NCBI GenBank assembly: GCA_947685225.1 | Contig: CANTUV010000024.1 | Coordinates: forward strand, 22,090,001 to 22,154,000 | Direction of reading: 5' to 3' | From: Garcia nutans | Lineage: Eukaryota; Streptophyta; Magnoliopsida; Malpighiales; Euphorbiaceae | DNA length: 64,000 nt | Shown here: one piece after another, positions 52,932-64,000 of the stretch | Layout: each line of letters opens with the position of its first letter | How positions within the stretch are numbered: the stretch's first letter is position 1 | The notes under the pieces: generated by a model | Told to the model about the DNA's origin: nothing | Seen by the model: the letters and a program-made list of their open reading frames with translations, nothing else | The model's database searches: none | Made by a program: the position numbers and the translations under genes

Positions 52932-54028
52932 AAGAGAAGTTGATTTATATTATTTTATTCTTTCTTATTATAATATTATCCATTGCATCATTTAGTTTAC
53001 ATTGTGTGCGTGAGTTTGGATGCCCTTGTTACCCATGTTGTGTCATGTAAGGGATACCATACTTTCACTCAAGGTATAGAGATCGAGCATGGCATAACCA
53101 CTCATAGCCTTGTACCATTTGGTATATACTTGCGATGGGAGCCTAAACCTTTCAACCCAAGACTTAAGCTCATATAATTGACCTAGTTACTTTCCTTAGG
53201 TTTCTACCCCAAATGCTTGTTGTTTGACTATGATTTATCTTGGTTTAAACCATGGCTTATTTGATTTGTTCCTTTTTTAATGTGACCTACCTATATTTTA
53301 AACTCGAAAATAATTCTTTTTCCTTAAGATCCAAAGACCAAAACTATTTTTAAAATTTTCAAGAAGGTCTTTGGACATTAAAACCTTTCAAATATGAGGC
53401 AAAAATCTTTTTACACCTTATGACCCAAACAAATAAAATTATTTTTCATTTCATCTAAAAATACAACCTTTTTCTTAAAAAGAGCTTACAAATTTTTAGG
53501 CCAATTATGAAATACCTAAAATCAATTGTGAGCCTAGTTTATACCAATAATTATTAATCATGGGCTTATTTTTGGCACGAATCATTAGCTACTTTTTCTA
53601 AATAAGAAATCTATTTATGATGAACCTCTTAATTTAGTTTTAGTCCAATATAGCATAAAAGCTATTTTAGTTGAGATTCAATGGATTAAAGCTTAATTAA
53701 TGGGAATTATCATGGACCGACTTCTATGTTAGAAAATGCAACTTTTGATTAAACCGTCCGAGGGAACTTTTCAAAAATAAAATATCCTATGCTAGCATTT
53801 TATTGACCATAACCTAGAAAAAGAGACTCGCCATTCGTGGAAGGAATGTCGTAATTATCTTTGTTTGTTGTTGTTTATGCATACACGCATACATGCATTG
53901 CATATCATATCATTAATCCTTTCTGGCTCACAGACCTGGAATACAATAGTGCAAAAGCATACAACAACCCAACCTACGCAAGTGATATAGAATCCAGCAT
54001 CAACTCAATTAACTTCTCGACAAGAATA
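52932..54028 (+). other. Tat3 untranslated leader
   Basis: Collinear with the leaders of Tat1, Tat2 and Tat4: a stem around CCATACTTTCACTCAAGGTA (53056-53075), GATCGAGCATGGCATAAC (53090 on), AAACCGTCCGAGGGAAC and CATACATGCATTGCAT. No gene. Confidence 0.65.
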
Positions 54029-55102
54029 ATGGAGCCCGAACAAATTCAAAGAATGGTGGATGATGCTCTCAATGCTAAAATGGAAGAACTAAAAGAGGCC
54101 CTGGCTAAGACCATGAAGAACCAATTGGCTGCAATTTTAGGGAGCAATGCTGAAGCATATGCTAGCACTAAGAAAACAAAAGATAAGGGAAAGGCTAAGA
54201 TAGTCAAAGTGGCCAAACATGTAGTCTGCCAGAGCTACTAAGGCCCAAACTCTGAGGTATTTCATGCTCTCATTGAATCCTATTGTGCAAAATTAGTTCA
54301 ATACCTTGGAAGAAAGTACCCAAAAAAAATGGGACATGTTGTACAAAGCCTTCATTCAGTAGTATGGGTACAATGTTGAGCTGGAAATTACCTTAATGGA
54401 AGTTGAGTCCATTAGACAAAGGCCAAACAAGAATTCTATGGACAATGTGAAGAGATGGAGGAATAAGGCTGCTTTGCTCAAGAAGAGGCCTGATGAGTTA
54501 GATCAGATAAGAATGATAGTTAGAAGCGTCCTGCCTAATCTCTATGAAAGGCTGTCTCACACCCTTATAAGGGACTTCAAAGACCTTTTGCAAGTTGGCT
54601 TGCAAATTGAAGAGTGGGAAATGGAGAAGAATCGCTTTTTGGTAAGAAGGAATGAGAAGGGAAACTACCAATCAGGTAATCAAAGCACACAAAAGGAAGT
54701 TGATGTTAATGCGACTGGTCAAGGAAATAGAAGACAGTTCTCAGAGTTGGGGAAACCTCTATCTTGGGTTTTCAACAAGCTACAAAAGAAGGGGTTATTA
54801 CAACTGTTGGCTCCTCGACCGCTACATAATCCTCTGCCATCAAACTTCAATGCTGAGGCCCTCTGTCAATTTCATCAAATGCAAGGGCATGAGAAAGATA
54901 AATGTGCTCATCTAAGGCATGAGAGTGAAGATTTTATTGATAGTGGTAAGCTACCTGAGCCTAATAAGCCCAATACCAAGAGCAATCTCTACCTAGGTTC
55001 AACAGAGTGCCACCATCAGCAACCTTCATGGTAGGAAGAGGATTGGAGGAAGATTTTGTCCTATTCTCTTTTCAAGATGAGGGTATTAAAGATGTGAAAT
55101 AA
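54029..55102 (+). pseudogene. gag: Tat3 gag, broken, no pol follows
   Basis: Starts MEPEQIQRMVDDALNAKMEE at 54029, open to 54241. About 340 bp present in Tat1 (the acidic linker and start of capsid) are deleted at about 54215, shifting the frame. The open segment 54396-55034 carries ESIRQRPNKNSMDNVKRWR and the intact knuckle CQFHQMQGHEKDKC. A frameshift at about 54990 precedes the C-terminal end at TAA 55100-55102. The frame ends shortly after the knuckle, and the sequence passes straight into 3' noncoding DNA, as in Tat2. Confidence 0.88.
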
Positions 55103-57371
55103 AGAAGAGAAGCTTAACTCAACAAACTTCCCTTAGCTTGTTTCTTTTTTTTTTGTTTTGTTTTCTTTATTTGGTGTTTTTTTTTGAATAATTATGTCTT
55201 TAAAATCAAGATTATTTGAATAAATTATTTTCATTTAGTTTTTGATGGTCTTTGCTCAATTTGGTGCTCAACCAATGATGAGTCTAGCTTGATACTTATA
55301 AATTAGTATACCTATACATCATGATTTGAATGACTTTACTAGATAAGGAATTATTTTATAGCATTGAGTTGTGTATGCTTACTTAGAGAGGGCTCCTACA
55401 TAATTACCTTTGTCAAGGTCCTAGTCGATCTTAGAACATGCTTTGACAAACTTTCGAGGCAAAATTGAAATATGATTATTAAGGGGAAGATGATCTAGGC
55501 ATTGTTTGGATAGCCAACAACTAATATCCACCCAATTAAATATCAATACCTAGTTGTCCCTTTGATCCTTCATAAAATTTTAGCTTTCTTTTCATTGGCT
55601 TATAAACCCCAACAACCGACCCTGAGCTATTGTGATACTTATGAAAAATCTGATGATCACTAAGGGGAAGAGGCAAAAAGATCAAAAAGAAAGGAATGCC
55701 TAGTCAAGACCATAAGAATAGAAAAAAAAAGAAGAAGAAAGAAAAGAAAGGAAAAAGAAGAAAAAAAGCAAGAAAAGAAATGAAAAGAAAAGAGAAGAAA
55801 AAGGAAAGAAAATAAAACCCAAAACGGTTCAAAAATCCAACCGCGTTCTCTTTTACCTAAAGCAACAAAAGACTTCCATTGGTCCAACCCAAACAAAGAT
55901 TCAATTAAAATTAGAGAGATAGAAGAAAGGTCATCTAGTTCTTGAAAAGTCTTTTACTTGATAGTCCTACAGGGAAGAAAGACAAAATGATAAAATGCTC
56001 AAAGAAAAGAAAGAGTAAGAAAAAGAAAGGGAAAAAAATGGAAAAGAAAAGAAGAAATGAATATGGGTACCAAACTTTTTGCAAAGGCAAAGACTGTCCC
56101 AATCTAGATCCAGATTAACTTTCAAAGCTCTATCTTGTCATGGTCCTGACTGTCAAAAGTTCCAACAAGAAGTTTATAGTGTAAAGGTTTGTCCATTGTG
56201 TCGTATCAGCTCCAATCTCAAAACGGCTTTCATTAAATCTATGTCCCTTATAGACCCCATTTTAAGCATATTAAAGACCTGTTGATCTCTCTTAGTAGGT
56301 AGAGTCTATTAGTGGAGATAGTTTGAATAAGCATGCATATGAGATAGACAATATTCAAAATCAATAAGACCTTTGGCCAAGTAATGTGTATGTGCCTATC
56401 TAAAGTGCAAAAATTCTTTCTTAAATAGAAATGATTCCTGAGTTTAGTACGGTAACTAGGGTTGTCATGTTATAGATATGTTAATTTGAAAAATCGAGTC
56501 CTGAGGTATAATGCCACTGATTTGACAAAGCCAAAAAAATGATTTTAAGATTTTTTAAAAAATGTGTTTGTCATACAAAGCCTTCAAATTAAAAGAAGTA
56601 TGTTGAACCATTAAACCTCAAAAGACACATTGGGCAAAATAAATGATTATTGGCAAGATTATGAAGAACCTACCAACTGACTTGTTGAATCATAGTTTGA
56701 AATGGATGTATCACTGACTATGCTGCTTAGGCCTCACCACTCATGTTTTCAACATCTTTAAGATAAAAGCAATAAATGCGAAGGATTCTGTCATTCTAAT
56801 AAAAGACCTGAACGAGCATCCGAAAGGAACCAATGAGAACACTTTAGCTTAGCATCTCGGTCTATGAGTTGATGGAACCATTGTAAGTATTATTCATTCA
56901 TATCATTCATACAAGAACATATCAAATTGCATTTTCTTGTATTGTATTGGCTATTCTTTGTCAAAGTGAACAATAGATACTCTATAAAGCAAAGATGAAG
57001 CGGGTATAGAATCAGGGGTATGGAAGGCCCATTGCTTGAGGAAGCTCAAGTCATTTTGCAAAAGAAAGAATAAATGCATGCTTGTGCGAAGAACTAGACA
57101 ACATAAACATCAATATGAACCTGCATGAGAAAAATCATTGGTTTGAGCCTAAACAGGGGACAAAGTTTCTACTTTCAAATTTTTGAGTTTATATGTGTAT
57201 AAAATATTTTCAAACTCACTTTCAAATATTTTGCCATGCAGAGGGCAAGGAGAAGATATGAGAGCCAGCTAAAAAATAACTAAATTTGTTTTTGCAAAAG
57301 GAAGAACAAAAATAATGGAATAGCCAGTTTAGCCAGAATTCTCAACTGATAAAAGGCCAATCAAATCCAGT
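55103..57371 (+). other. Tat3 3' noncoding region
   Basis: No gene supported. Two long purine-rich tracts (55715-55825 and 55975-56060, GAAAAGAAAGG-type), conserved AT-rich blocks shared in order with Tat2 (34337 down to 31941), CATTCA/CATGCA-type repeats near 56895-56925, and a PPT-like GCAGAGGGCAAGGAGAAG at 57238-57255. Confidence 0.7.
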
Positions 57372-57960
57372 GTCGGGTCGAGCACCCAAAATCCAATTTT
57401 GGGTTGACCACCCAAAATCTAGTTATGGGTCGAGAACTTAAAATTCAGTTTTGGGTCAATCACCTAAAAATTCAGTTTCAGGTCGATAACCCAAAAATCT
57501 AGTTTCGGGTCGAGCGCCCAAAATCTAGTTTAGGATTGAGAATCCAATTTTGGGTCGAGAACCCAAGTCTAGTTTAGGATTGAGAATCCAATTTTGGGTC
57601 GGAAACCCAAAAAATTAGTCTTGGGTCCAAGTACCTGATCCAGTTTCCGGTTGAGCACCCAAAATTTAGTTTCGGGTCGAGCACCCAAAAATCCAGTTTC
57701 GAATAGAGCTCCAAAATTTAGTTTCGAGTCGAGCACCCAAAATCCATTTACGGGTTGAGAATCTAAAATCCAGTTTCTGGTCGAGCATCCAAATCCAGTC
57801 TCAGGTCGAACGCCCAAAAATCAATCTCAGGTCGAGAACCCAATCAAACCTATCTGGGCCCAGAATCCAAATCATTTTCAAGTCTAGAACTCATTTCAGG
57901 TCCAAACCCAACTATTGCCAATCTCGGGTCGAGAACCCATCCTCATCCAAAATCTGCTCA
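57372..57960 (+). repeat. Tandem array in Tat3 3' region
   Basis: About twenty units of ~24-32 bp with cores such as GGGTCGAGCACCC and GGGTCGAGAACCC, each a short inverted repeat (GGGT...ACCC). Spurious frames open across it on the minus strand. Confidence 0.83.
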
Positions 57961-58007
57961 AAATCATATTGATTTGCACTCTCTTATACTGAAGTCTCAG
58001 ATCGATC

Positions 58008-58022
58008 AAGCAGGGGGCAAAC
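58008..58022 (+). promoter_or_regulatory. Tat3 polypurine tract
   Basis: AAGCAGGGGGCAAAC abuts the LTR start TGTAGACCC at 58023. Confidence 0.85.
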
Positions 58023-59699
58023 TGTAGACCCTTAATTTTTCACCAAGTCCAGTCCAATATTTTAAAACAGTCTGAAATAATTTTTGTAGTATTTATTATT
58101 TATTTATTAATTATTACTTATTTTAGTAATATAATATTTATTATTTAATATAGAAAAAAAGAAAATTATAAATATTTATTTTAAATATAATTCGCCGCTC
58201 AGAAAGCAATTCGCCGTAGGCCAATTGTGGCACGCCCAGCAGCTCACAGGCCTAAGCACCCCAACACACGCAGCAGCTAGCCCGTAACCACACCAATCCT
58301 CACAGCACATCTAGCCAATCCTCACAGTAGCCCGTGCTTGTCCACAGTCCAGCAGCCTGCTCGCTCTCCCACAACCCAGCGTGCCAGCACGTTGGCTAAT
58401 TTTTGCCAAATCTTATTTTTACTCATAAACATTAATATTTCCTAAACATTTTTTTATTTTTTTCCTTCATAAAGTAGGTTTTTGTTTTGAATTTCCTATA
58501 AATAACAAGCTCTAAACACAAACTTGGAGGAGGGATTGAGACTTTGGAATTTTATTTGGACAGCAAAAAAATAAAAAAAGAGACAGAGAAGACTTTTTCT
58601 TTGGGAGATGGACTAGAAATTTAATTTGAGACTTGGACTTTTTCTTTTTTTGGACTTTTGAAACAGCAACTTTGGTTTAAAATTTGGCAGAAAAGAAAAG
58701 AGAGATGAGAGCAGTTTTGTTAAATCATCAACAAAAATCATCAAATAAGGGAAAAATAAACAACAAGGCAATATCCAAAATATTAAACAAGGCAGTAGGC
58801 ATATTGTCTTGTCTTCAATTTGTTTCAACCAAGATTTACAAGTTTAAATATTTGTGAAACCTACAGCGGAGGTTTGCAAACTTTTATTTATATTATTTTT
58901 TAAGATTACAGTAATTCAATTATTATGTTTCGTTATTTTATTAAATTGTTTCAATTGTTCTTTAAACCCTCAAATATCATAGTAACAAAAATATATTTTT
59001 AAAACCCTAAAATCTTATTTTTCAACACCAAAATCTATAACCCTAAAGACTAGTTTTCAAAATCTTCCGCAAGGGGTCAATATTTATTTGTGTATTATAA
59101 GTCTTTGTGTTTAACTTCCTTTATTTTAAATCCTAATCTAGTTATTAAAATTCTAAAAACTTTATTTAATTTATCATGGATGGATATTTTTCAATTATTA
59201 TTTGTTTATTAAAATTGTAAGAGGTATGTTTCCATGATTGGGTACATCAATAATTAATTTTCATGTAATTTAAATTATTTTTATATTTTAGCATTACTGT
59301 AAAGGACACGTTTCCACCTGTTGGTGGGTGTCCTATTTAGTTTTAGACATTAGACAATGCAAGGACACGTTTCCATCCTCGAATGGGTGTCCATTCATTT
59401 ATTTTGTTTAAACATTGCTTTGATTTTAATACAATGATGCTTTTGTTAAATGATTGCATATAGTATGGATAATATTGTTATATTTAAGAGTTCTATAATA
59501 TTAAGACCTGAAAAGGAGGTCGGTTCCAATGAATCGGGCATTGTGGGAGTTCTGGGCCATTTCTCACCTTCCCCACATGTACCCAACCTTTTGAACCCAT
59601 TAGGGGGTTGGTGATTCCTTAGGAATCAAGTCATCCACCCCTTTTTTTCTGGCCCATTTGGGTGGTGACTCCATTTTCTCCGGGTTTAGGCCCATGTTC
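58023..59699 (+). repeat. Tat3 3' LTR, first part
   Basis: Matches 50910 onward, with a deletion of part of U3 (near 58190) and of about 250 bp before the hairpins (near 59165). H1 59221-59248, H2 about 59303-59332 and H3 about 59361-59391 are present. Interrupted at 59699 by the Athila solo LTR and resumed at 61643. Confidence 0.87.
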
Positions 59700-61637
59700 T
59701 GTTTGGATCATCTATGCGTTTATGTTTAGTGTGATTTTATTGGCTTTTGATTGATTTTTCTTTTAATTTATGTTTAAAGTTTGTTTAAAGTATTTGATCC
59801 AGAATGAAGAACAAAATGATGGAGCTTTAATTCAATTTAATGGATTATTAAGGTGGAAAAACATGAGACACGGCTAAGACACTTCATGGCTTGGCCATGT
59901 CCCTCATCTATGGAAAGAGGCAGGAAAATTTGGTAGAACTTGACATAAGCAAGAGACACAGCCAAGCCATTGGCCGTGTCATGGCCTTGGCCATGTCCCA
60001 CCAAAAGAGCAAACCAAAGACAAAGTGAAGCAAAGGCAGAAGTGGACACACCCAACAGACACGGCCAAGCCATTAGCCGTGTCACATGGCATGGCCAAGG
60101 CCTTGGTCGTGTCTCACCAATTGACCAAGGCAAAGAAGAAGCAAAGATAGCAAGCAGTGGAGAACACACTTAGAAGACACAGCCAAGGCCTTGGTCGTGT
60201 CCCACTTGAAAAAGAAGGAAAGTTTGGGCAGCAATGGACACAGCCACATGGCTTGGCCGTGTCCATAAGAAAATTTAGTGACACGGCCAAGTCACTCATG
60301 ACTTGGCCGTGTCTTGTAAGAATTCTTTCAATTATTTTACATGAAATGGGGAATAAAGTGGGAGACAACAAGTGCCAACTTTTGAAAAGAAATATTAAGA
60401 GAAGAAAAAGGTGCATAAATTCCTGGGATGAATACTAAAATAATGAGAAAGTGGGAGACAAAGCGGAGTGTGTGAGTTGGAAAGCATGCTTTGTGTCTTA
60501 AGAAATTAAAAAGAATGGAAGAGGGACATACATATATACACGTTGGTGCTAGGAAGAGAGGAGGACTCTCCATTTTTGGAGTTCTCTCTTGGTTCATCAT
60601 CTTGTTCTTGGTCTTGAGTGAGAGCAAGAACATCACCTTCATCTTCATCTTCTATTTCTTCCATAAACAAGATCTTTGACATTTTTGGGATAAAATTGGG
60701 TAAGAAAGCTCTTATGAAGGTTAGGGTTTAAAGAAAGTTGGGGGCTTGAGAGAGTGACCATTCCATCTTTCAAGAGGAGAGTCATTGATTGAAGAAGGCT
60801 TGTTAGTTCTTCATCACATATCAAGGTGGAGCTATGAGGAAGTCTAGAAGTTCAACTCTTAGTATCTTCAAAGGGGTTTTTATATTCTCTCTTTTAATTC
60901 ATTTCTAGATTGTTATTTTTTGTTAAGAACATTAATATTTCAATTTACAATTATGATTTGATTTATATTGAGATGAATATTTGTTTTAAATTGATGATGT
61001 TGAGCTAAATTACTCATGCCTAAGGTTTGTAGTAGATTTGATTGAATGACTTGATTTGATATTTCCATTAATATACCTTGTTGTTGGTTGATTGCATTGG
61101 ATTGAATGTTAGGTTGATAGATTAGCTACCTATTGATCTCCAGATATCGAACGAAGGACTGAGAGGTGAAATTTGATATTGGAATTATGCAATCAACTAC
61201 CCTAAGAATGAATTAGAAATATAAGTTCTACGGTTTATTAGTTTGTAATTTCAAAACAATTAGTTGTTGTTAATTCATGAATGTGAAAACTAATGAATTG
61301 GTAATTACTAATTAAACTCAAGGAACAAATTAAAATACAAGGTCATGTTATTGGATAATTTAAGAGTTAAGCTTTGATTAAATTGATCTACAACCCTAGG
61401 CACCATTCCTAGAGTTGTATTGATCCTGAACAACCATTACGCACGTTACTTTTAGATTTAAATTGTTCTTTCACCATTCCAACACATCACACTCTTATTT
61501 CTTTTAAATTTATTGCTAATCAAACTATTACAAAGCAATTCCTTCCTTGTGAGACAACCTTAGGGCGATCACCGTTGCTATAATTACCTCGTATACTTGC
61601 GAGTGTTGCTTGTGGTAGCAATTAGTCGAGCGCAACA
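59700..61637 (+). mobile_element. Solo LTR, Athila-B family
   Basis: TGTTTGGATCATC...GAGCGCAACA, 1938 bp, with perfect target duplications TGTTC at 59695-59699 and 61638-61642. Hairpin array in U3 (59866-60320). A TATATA run near 60533 could be the promoter TATA. The U5 is shared with Athila-B (61555-61637 against 35006-35095). It is the complete reference for the truncated Athila-B LTRs. Confidence 0.92.
59866..60320 (+). repeat. GACACGGCC/GGCCGTGTC hairpin array in Athila solo LTR U3
   Basis: Six successive near-palindromes, e.g. GTGACACGGCCAAGTCA facing GACTTGGCCGTGTC (60280-60315), spaced 20-70 bp apart. Arms differ mainly at CpG positions (CGG to CAG). Frames open on both strands are by-products. 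Confidence 0.85.
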
Positions 61638-61642
61638 TGTTC

Positions 61643-61721
61643 TCTAAGGCCCTGAGCCTAACAGTACCAAAGTCATAAGAACCATTTCACATGGGAGTGG
61701 GGGCAAAAATTCCCGCTCACA
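61643..61721 (+). repeat. Tat3 3' LTR, second part
   Basis: Resumes TCTAAGGCCCTGAGCC after the second TGTTC and ends TCCCGCTCACA at 61721. Confidence 0.87.
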
Positions 61722-63167
61722 CTATTATTTATTTGAAGTAAAAAAGAATTGAAAGGATGCCTTAATGTGAGATATAAAAGGGCAATTAATTTATAAATTA
61801 AGGGAAGAAAATAAACAATAGGAATCAAGGAGGCAAGATAGAAAAGAGAAGCAAAAAAGAGAAACGAGAAGAGGAAACAATCACCATAATCAAGGTAGTA
61901 TCTAGGTAATTACCAATGGTCAATTAAAGTAATAAGTTGATTCAGGCAGCAACAAATAACAAAGATTGGTTTAAATTCATTTAATTTGGTTGAGCCAACA
62001 AACGAAGGTTTGTTTACTATCTTTAATTCATTCAAATCACAATAGTTATGTTATTATAATCTCGTACAATTGTTTGTAAAATATTCAATTAATCTAGTGA
62101 TTATGTTCATGTTTCCAAAATAATCTTGATCATCCCAGTAGCAAATATTAAACCTTAAACCCTAGCACCAGTTCATTAATCTTTTAAAACCCTAATCTCG
62201 TAAACCCAATCTTAATATCCCGTAATACCTAAACCCTAACCCAAGTGTCCAGTAGCCTATAAATCTAAACCTTATTTTGTAAACCCTAAAAGTCTTGAAT
62301 GTTTTTCCAAAACCCTAGTTTGTTTGTTTTAAACCTAAATGGCATGTAAGAATCCCTAATTGCATGATGTAAACCCTAAACCTTAATTTAGCAATCTAAA
62401 CTTTAAAAAACCCTATTTCATATATTAAAACCCTAGTTTGTGCATTTATTAGTTAACATGATATTTAAATATAGAATTGATTATTAATATATGTTCACTT
62501 ATTGCATATTTTGATGTATGACTTATTTTATTTTAATTTATGATGAATGGTTTACTTTTGTGATGAATGGTTGGATTTCTTTTGTTGATTATTTTAGTTT
62601 CAATATGTAAGAGGTATGTTTTCACTTTGTGGGTACTTCATTAATTAAGTTCCAATGTAATTTAATTTATTTTGAATTTTGGATTAATGTAAAGGTTACG
62701 TTTCTACTAAATGGTGGGTGTCCTATTTTATTTAGTTTTAGACATTGGATATTGTAAAAGGCATGTTTTCATCTATGGATGGGTGCTTATTTTGTTTTCT
62801 TCATTTTAATAAAGTGATGGATGTATATTTCCTATGATAATTGCATGTATTATGGATGATATTATAATATTTAAGAATTCAATAATATTTAGACTTGAAA
62901 AAGGAGGCCGGTTTCAATGAACCGAGCATTATGGGAGTGTTGGGTCATTCTCACCTTCCCCAAACATACCCAACTTTCCAAACCCATTAGGGGGTTGGGG
63001 ATTCCTTAAGAATTGAGTCATCCACCCCTTTTCTTTTTTTGGTCCGTTCGAGTGGCTACTCAATTTTCTCCGAGTTTAGGCCGTGTTCTCTAATGCCCTA
63101 AGCCTTACAGTGCCGAAGTCGCAAGAACCATTTCACATGGGAGTGGAGGCAAAAATCCCCGCTCACA
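61722..63167 (+). repeat. Tat4 5' LTR, second part
   Basis: Resumes after CTATT. AAACCCTAA tract 62150-62450; hairpins H1 62611-62638, H2 62693-62722, H3 62759-62789; R-U5 from about 62895; ends CCCCGCTCACA at 63167. Confidence 0.85.
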
Positions 63168-63187
63168 GTGGAGACTCCACTGGGGAT
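63168..63187 (+). promoter_or_regulatory. Tat4 primer-binding site
   Basis: GTGGAGACTCCACTGGGGAT, one substitution from the Tat1 PBS. Confidence 0.82.
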
Positions 63188-64000
63188 AAGAGAAGTTCAT
63201 TCTGTTGGTCTTTATATTATTCTATTCTTTCTTATTATAATATGGTTCATTGCATCATATAGATTGCATTGTGTGCATGAGTTAGGATGCCCATGTAACC
63301 CGTGTTGTGTTATGTGAGGGATACCATACTTTCACTTAAGGTATGGAGATCGAGCATGGCATAACCACTCATAGCCTTGTACCTTTTGGTATATACTTTC
63401 TGTGGGAGCCTAAAACCTTTCAACCCAAAGACTTAAGCTCATGTAATTGACCTAGTTATTTTCCTTCGGTTTTTACCCCAAATGTTTTTTGTTTGATTAT
63501 GATTAATTCATCTTGGTTTGAAGCATGGCTTATTTGGTTTGTTCATTTTCTAATATGACCTACCTATATTGTAAGCTCAAAAATAATTTTTCCTTTAAGC
63601 CAAGAGACTAAAATAATTTTTAAAAGCTTCATGATGGTCTTTAGACATAAAACCTTTAAAGATGGATCAAAAATCTTCTTCCACCTTATGGCCTGAACTT
63701 TAAAGCCCAAGGGCCTTGAAATAAAATTATTTATCATCTAAGATTACAAACTTGTTCTTAAAAAGAGCTTACAAATATTTAGGTCAATTAAGGAATACAA
63801 AAAATCAATTGTGAGCCTAATTTATACCAAGAATCATTAATCATGGGCTTGTTTTTGGTATAAATCATTAGTTACTTTTTCAAATGGGAAATCTATTTAT
63901 AATAAACCTCCTAATTTAGTTTTAATCCAATATAGCATAAAAGCTATTTTACTTGAGATTTAATGGATTAAAGCCTAATTAATGGGAATTATCATGGACT
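63188..64000 (+). other. Tat4 untranslated leader (to window end)
   Basis: Collinear with the other Tat leaders (GATCGAGCATGGCATAAC at about 63347, AATCATGGGCTTGTTTTTGG near 63840). It stops before the expected gag start. Confidence 0.7.

Larger units (their letters stand above)
50910..61721 (+). mobile_element. Tat3, pol-less Tat element inserted in Tat4 LTR
   Basis: 5' LTR 50910-52911, PBS, leader, gag 54029-55102, 3' noncoding region, tandem array, PPT 58008-58022, 3' LTR 58023-59699 plus 61643-61721. Target duplication GTATT (50905-50909) against CTATT (61722-61726), one difference. No pol domain is present anywhere. Its internal region is collinear with Tat2 and with the Tat0 3' piece. 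Confidence 0.87.
50295..64000 (+). mobile_element. Tat4, 5' end of a Tat element (contains Tat3)
   Basis: 5' LTR starts TGTAGACCC at 50295, is interrupted at 50909 by Tat3, resumes at 61722 and ends GCTCACA at 63167. The PBS and leader follow to the window end; gag would begin just beyond it. The left 5-bp target copy would be CCCAT (50290-50294). Confidence 0.85.

Overview
The window is plant nuclear DNA, almost certainly from a eudicot. It is AT-rich and essentially all of it is LTR retrotransposon. I found no host gene, rRNA, tRNA gene or CRISPR array. The species cannot be named from what is visible. The elements are Ty3/gypsy of the Tat and Athila lineages, two fragments of probable Del/Tekay-type gypsy LTRs and one Ty1/copia-type solo LTR. 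Element names used here (Tat0 to Tat4, Athila-A, Athila-B) are local labels.

Layout: a partial Del/Tekay-like LTR (1-530, minus) lies in the 3' half of Athila-A (531-5252, plus), which lies in Tat0 (5253-5768, resuming 45726-~48820). Tat0 is split by Tat1 (5769-45725, plus). Tat1 carries a copia solo LTR in its 5' LTR (6631-7989), and its 3' LTR is split by Tat2 (24838-45414, minus). The gag of Tat2 is split by Athila-B (35006-43323, minus). Most junctions were placed by matching target-site duplications and by the interrupted sequence resuming on the far side. A second nest follows: a Del/Tekay-like LTR (48854-50294) is cut by Tat4 (50295 to past the window end), whose 5' LTR holds Tat3 (50910-61721), whose 3' LTR holds an Athila solo LTR (59700-61637).

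Tat1 is the only Tat copy here with pol: gag, protease, reverse transcriptase, a degenerate RNase H, a second (archaeal-type) RNase H and integrase, all broken by stops and frameshifts. Between pol and its 3' LTR, on the opposite strand, are two multi-exon genes: a plant-mobile-domain (PMD) gene and a DUF7745-like gene. Each has its own TATATAAATC box. Tat2 and Tat3 carry only gag and look like pol-less members that would depend on an element such as Tat1. Athila-B keeps gag(partial)-PR-RT-RH-IN and an almost open env-like ORF, but both of its LTRs are badly truncated.

The most interesting unexplained signal is structural. Every Tat LTR carries three consecutive paralogous hairpins with paired changes between copies, followed by a strongly conserved GC-rich R-U5 tract. 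Almost every family also carries its own array of short inverted repeats. All protein and family calls are from reading motifs by eye; no database search was run.
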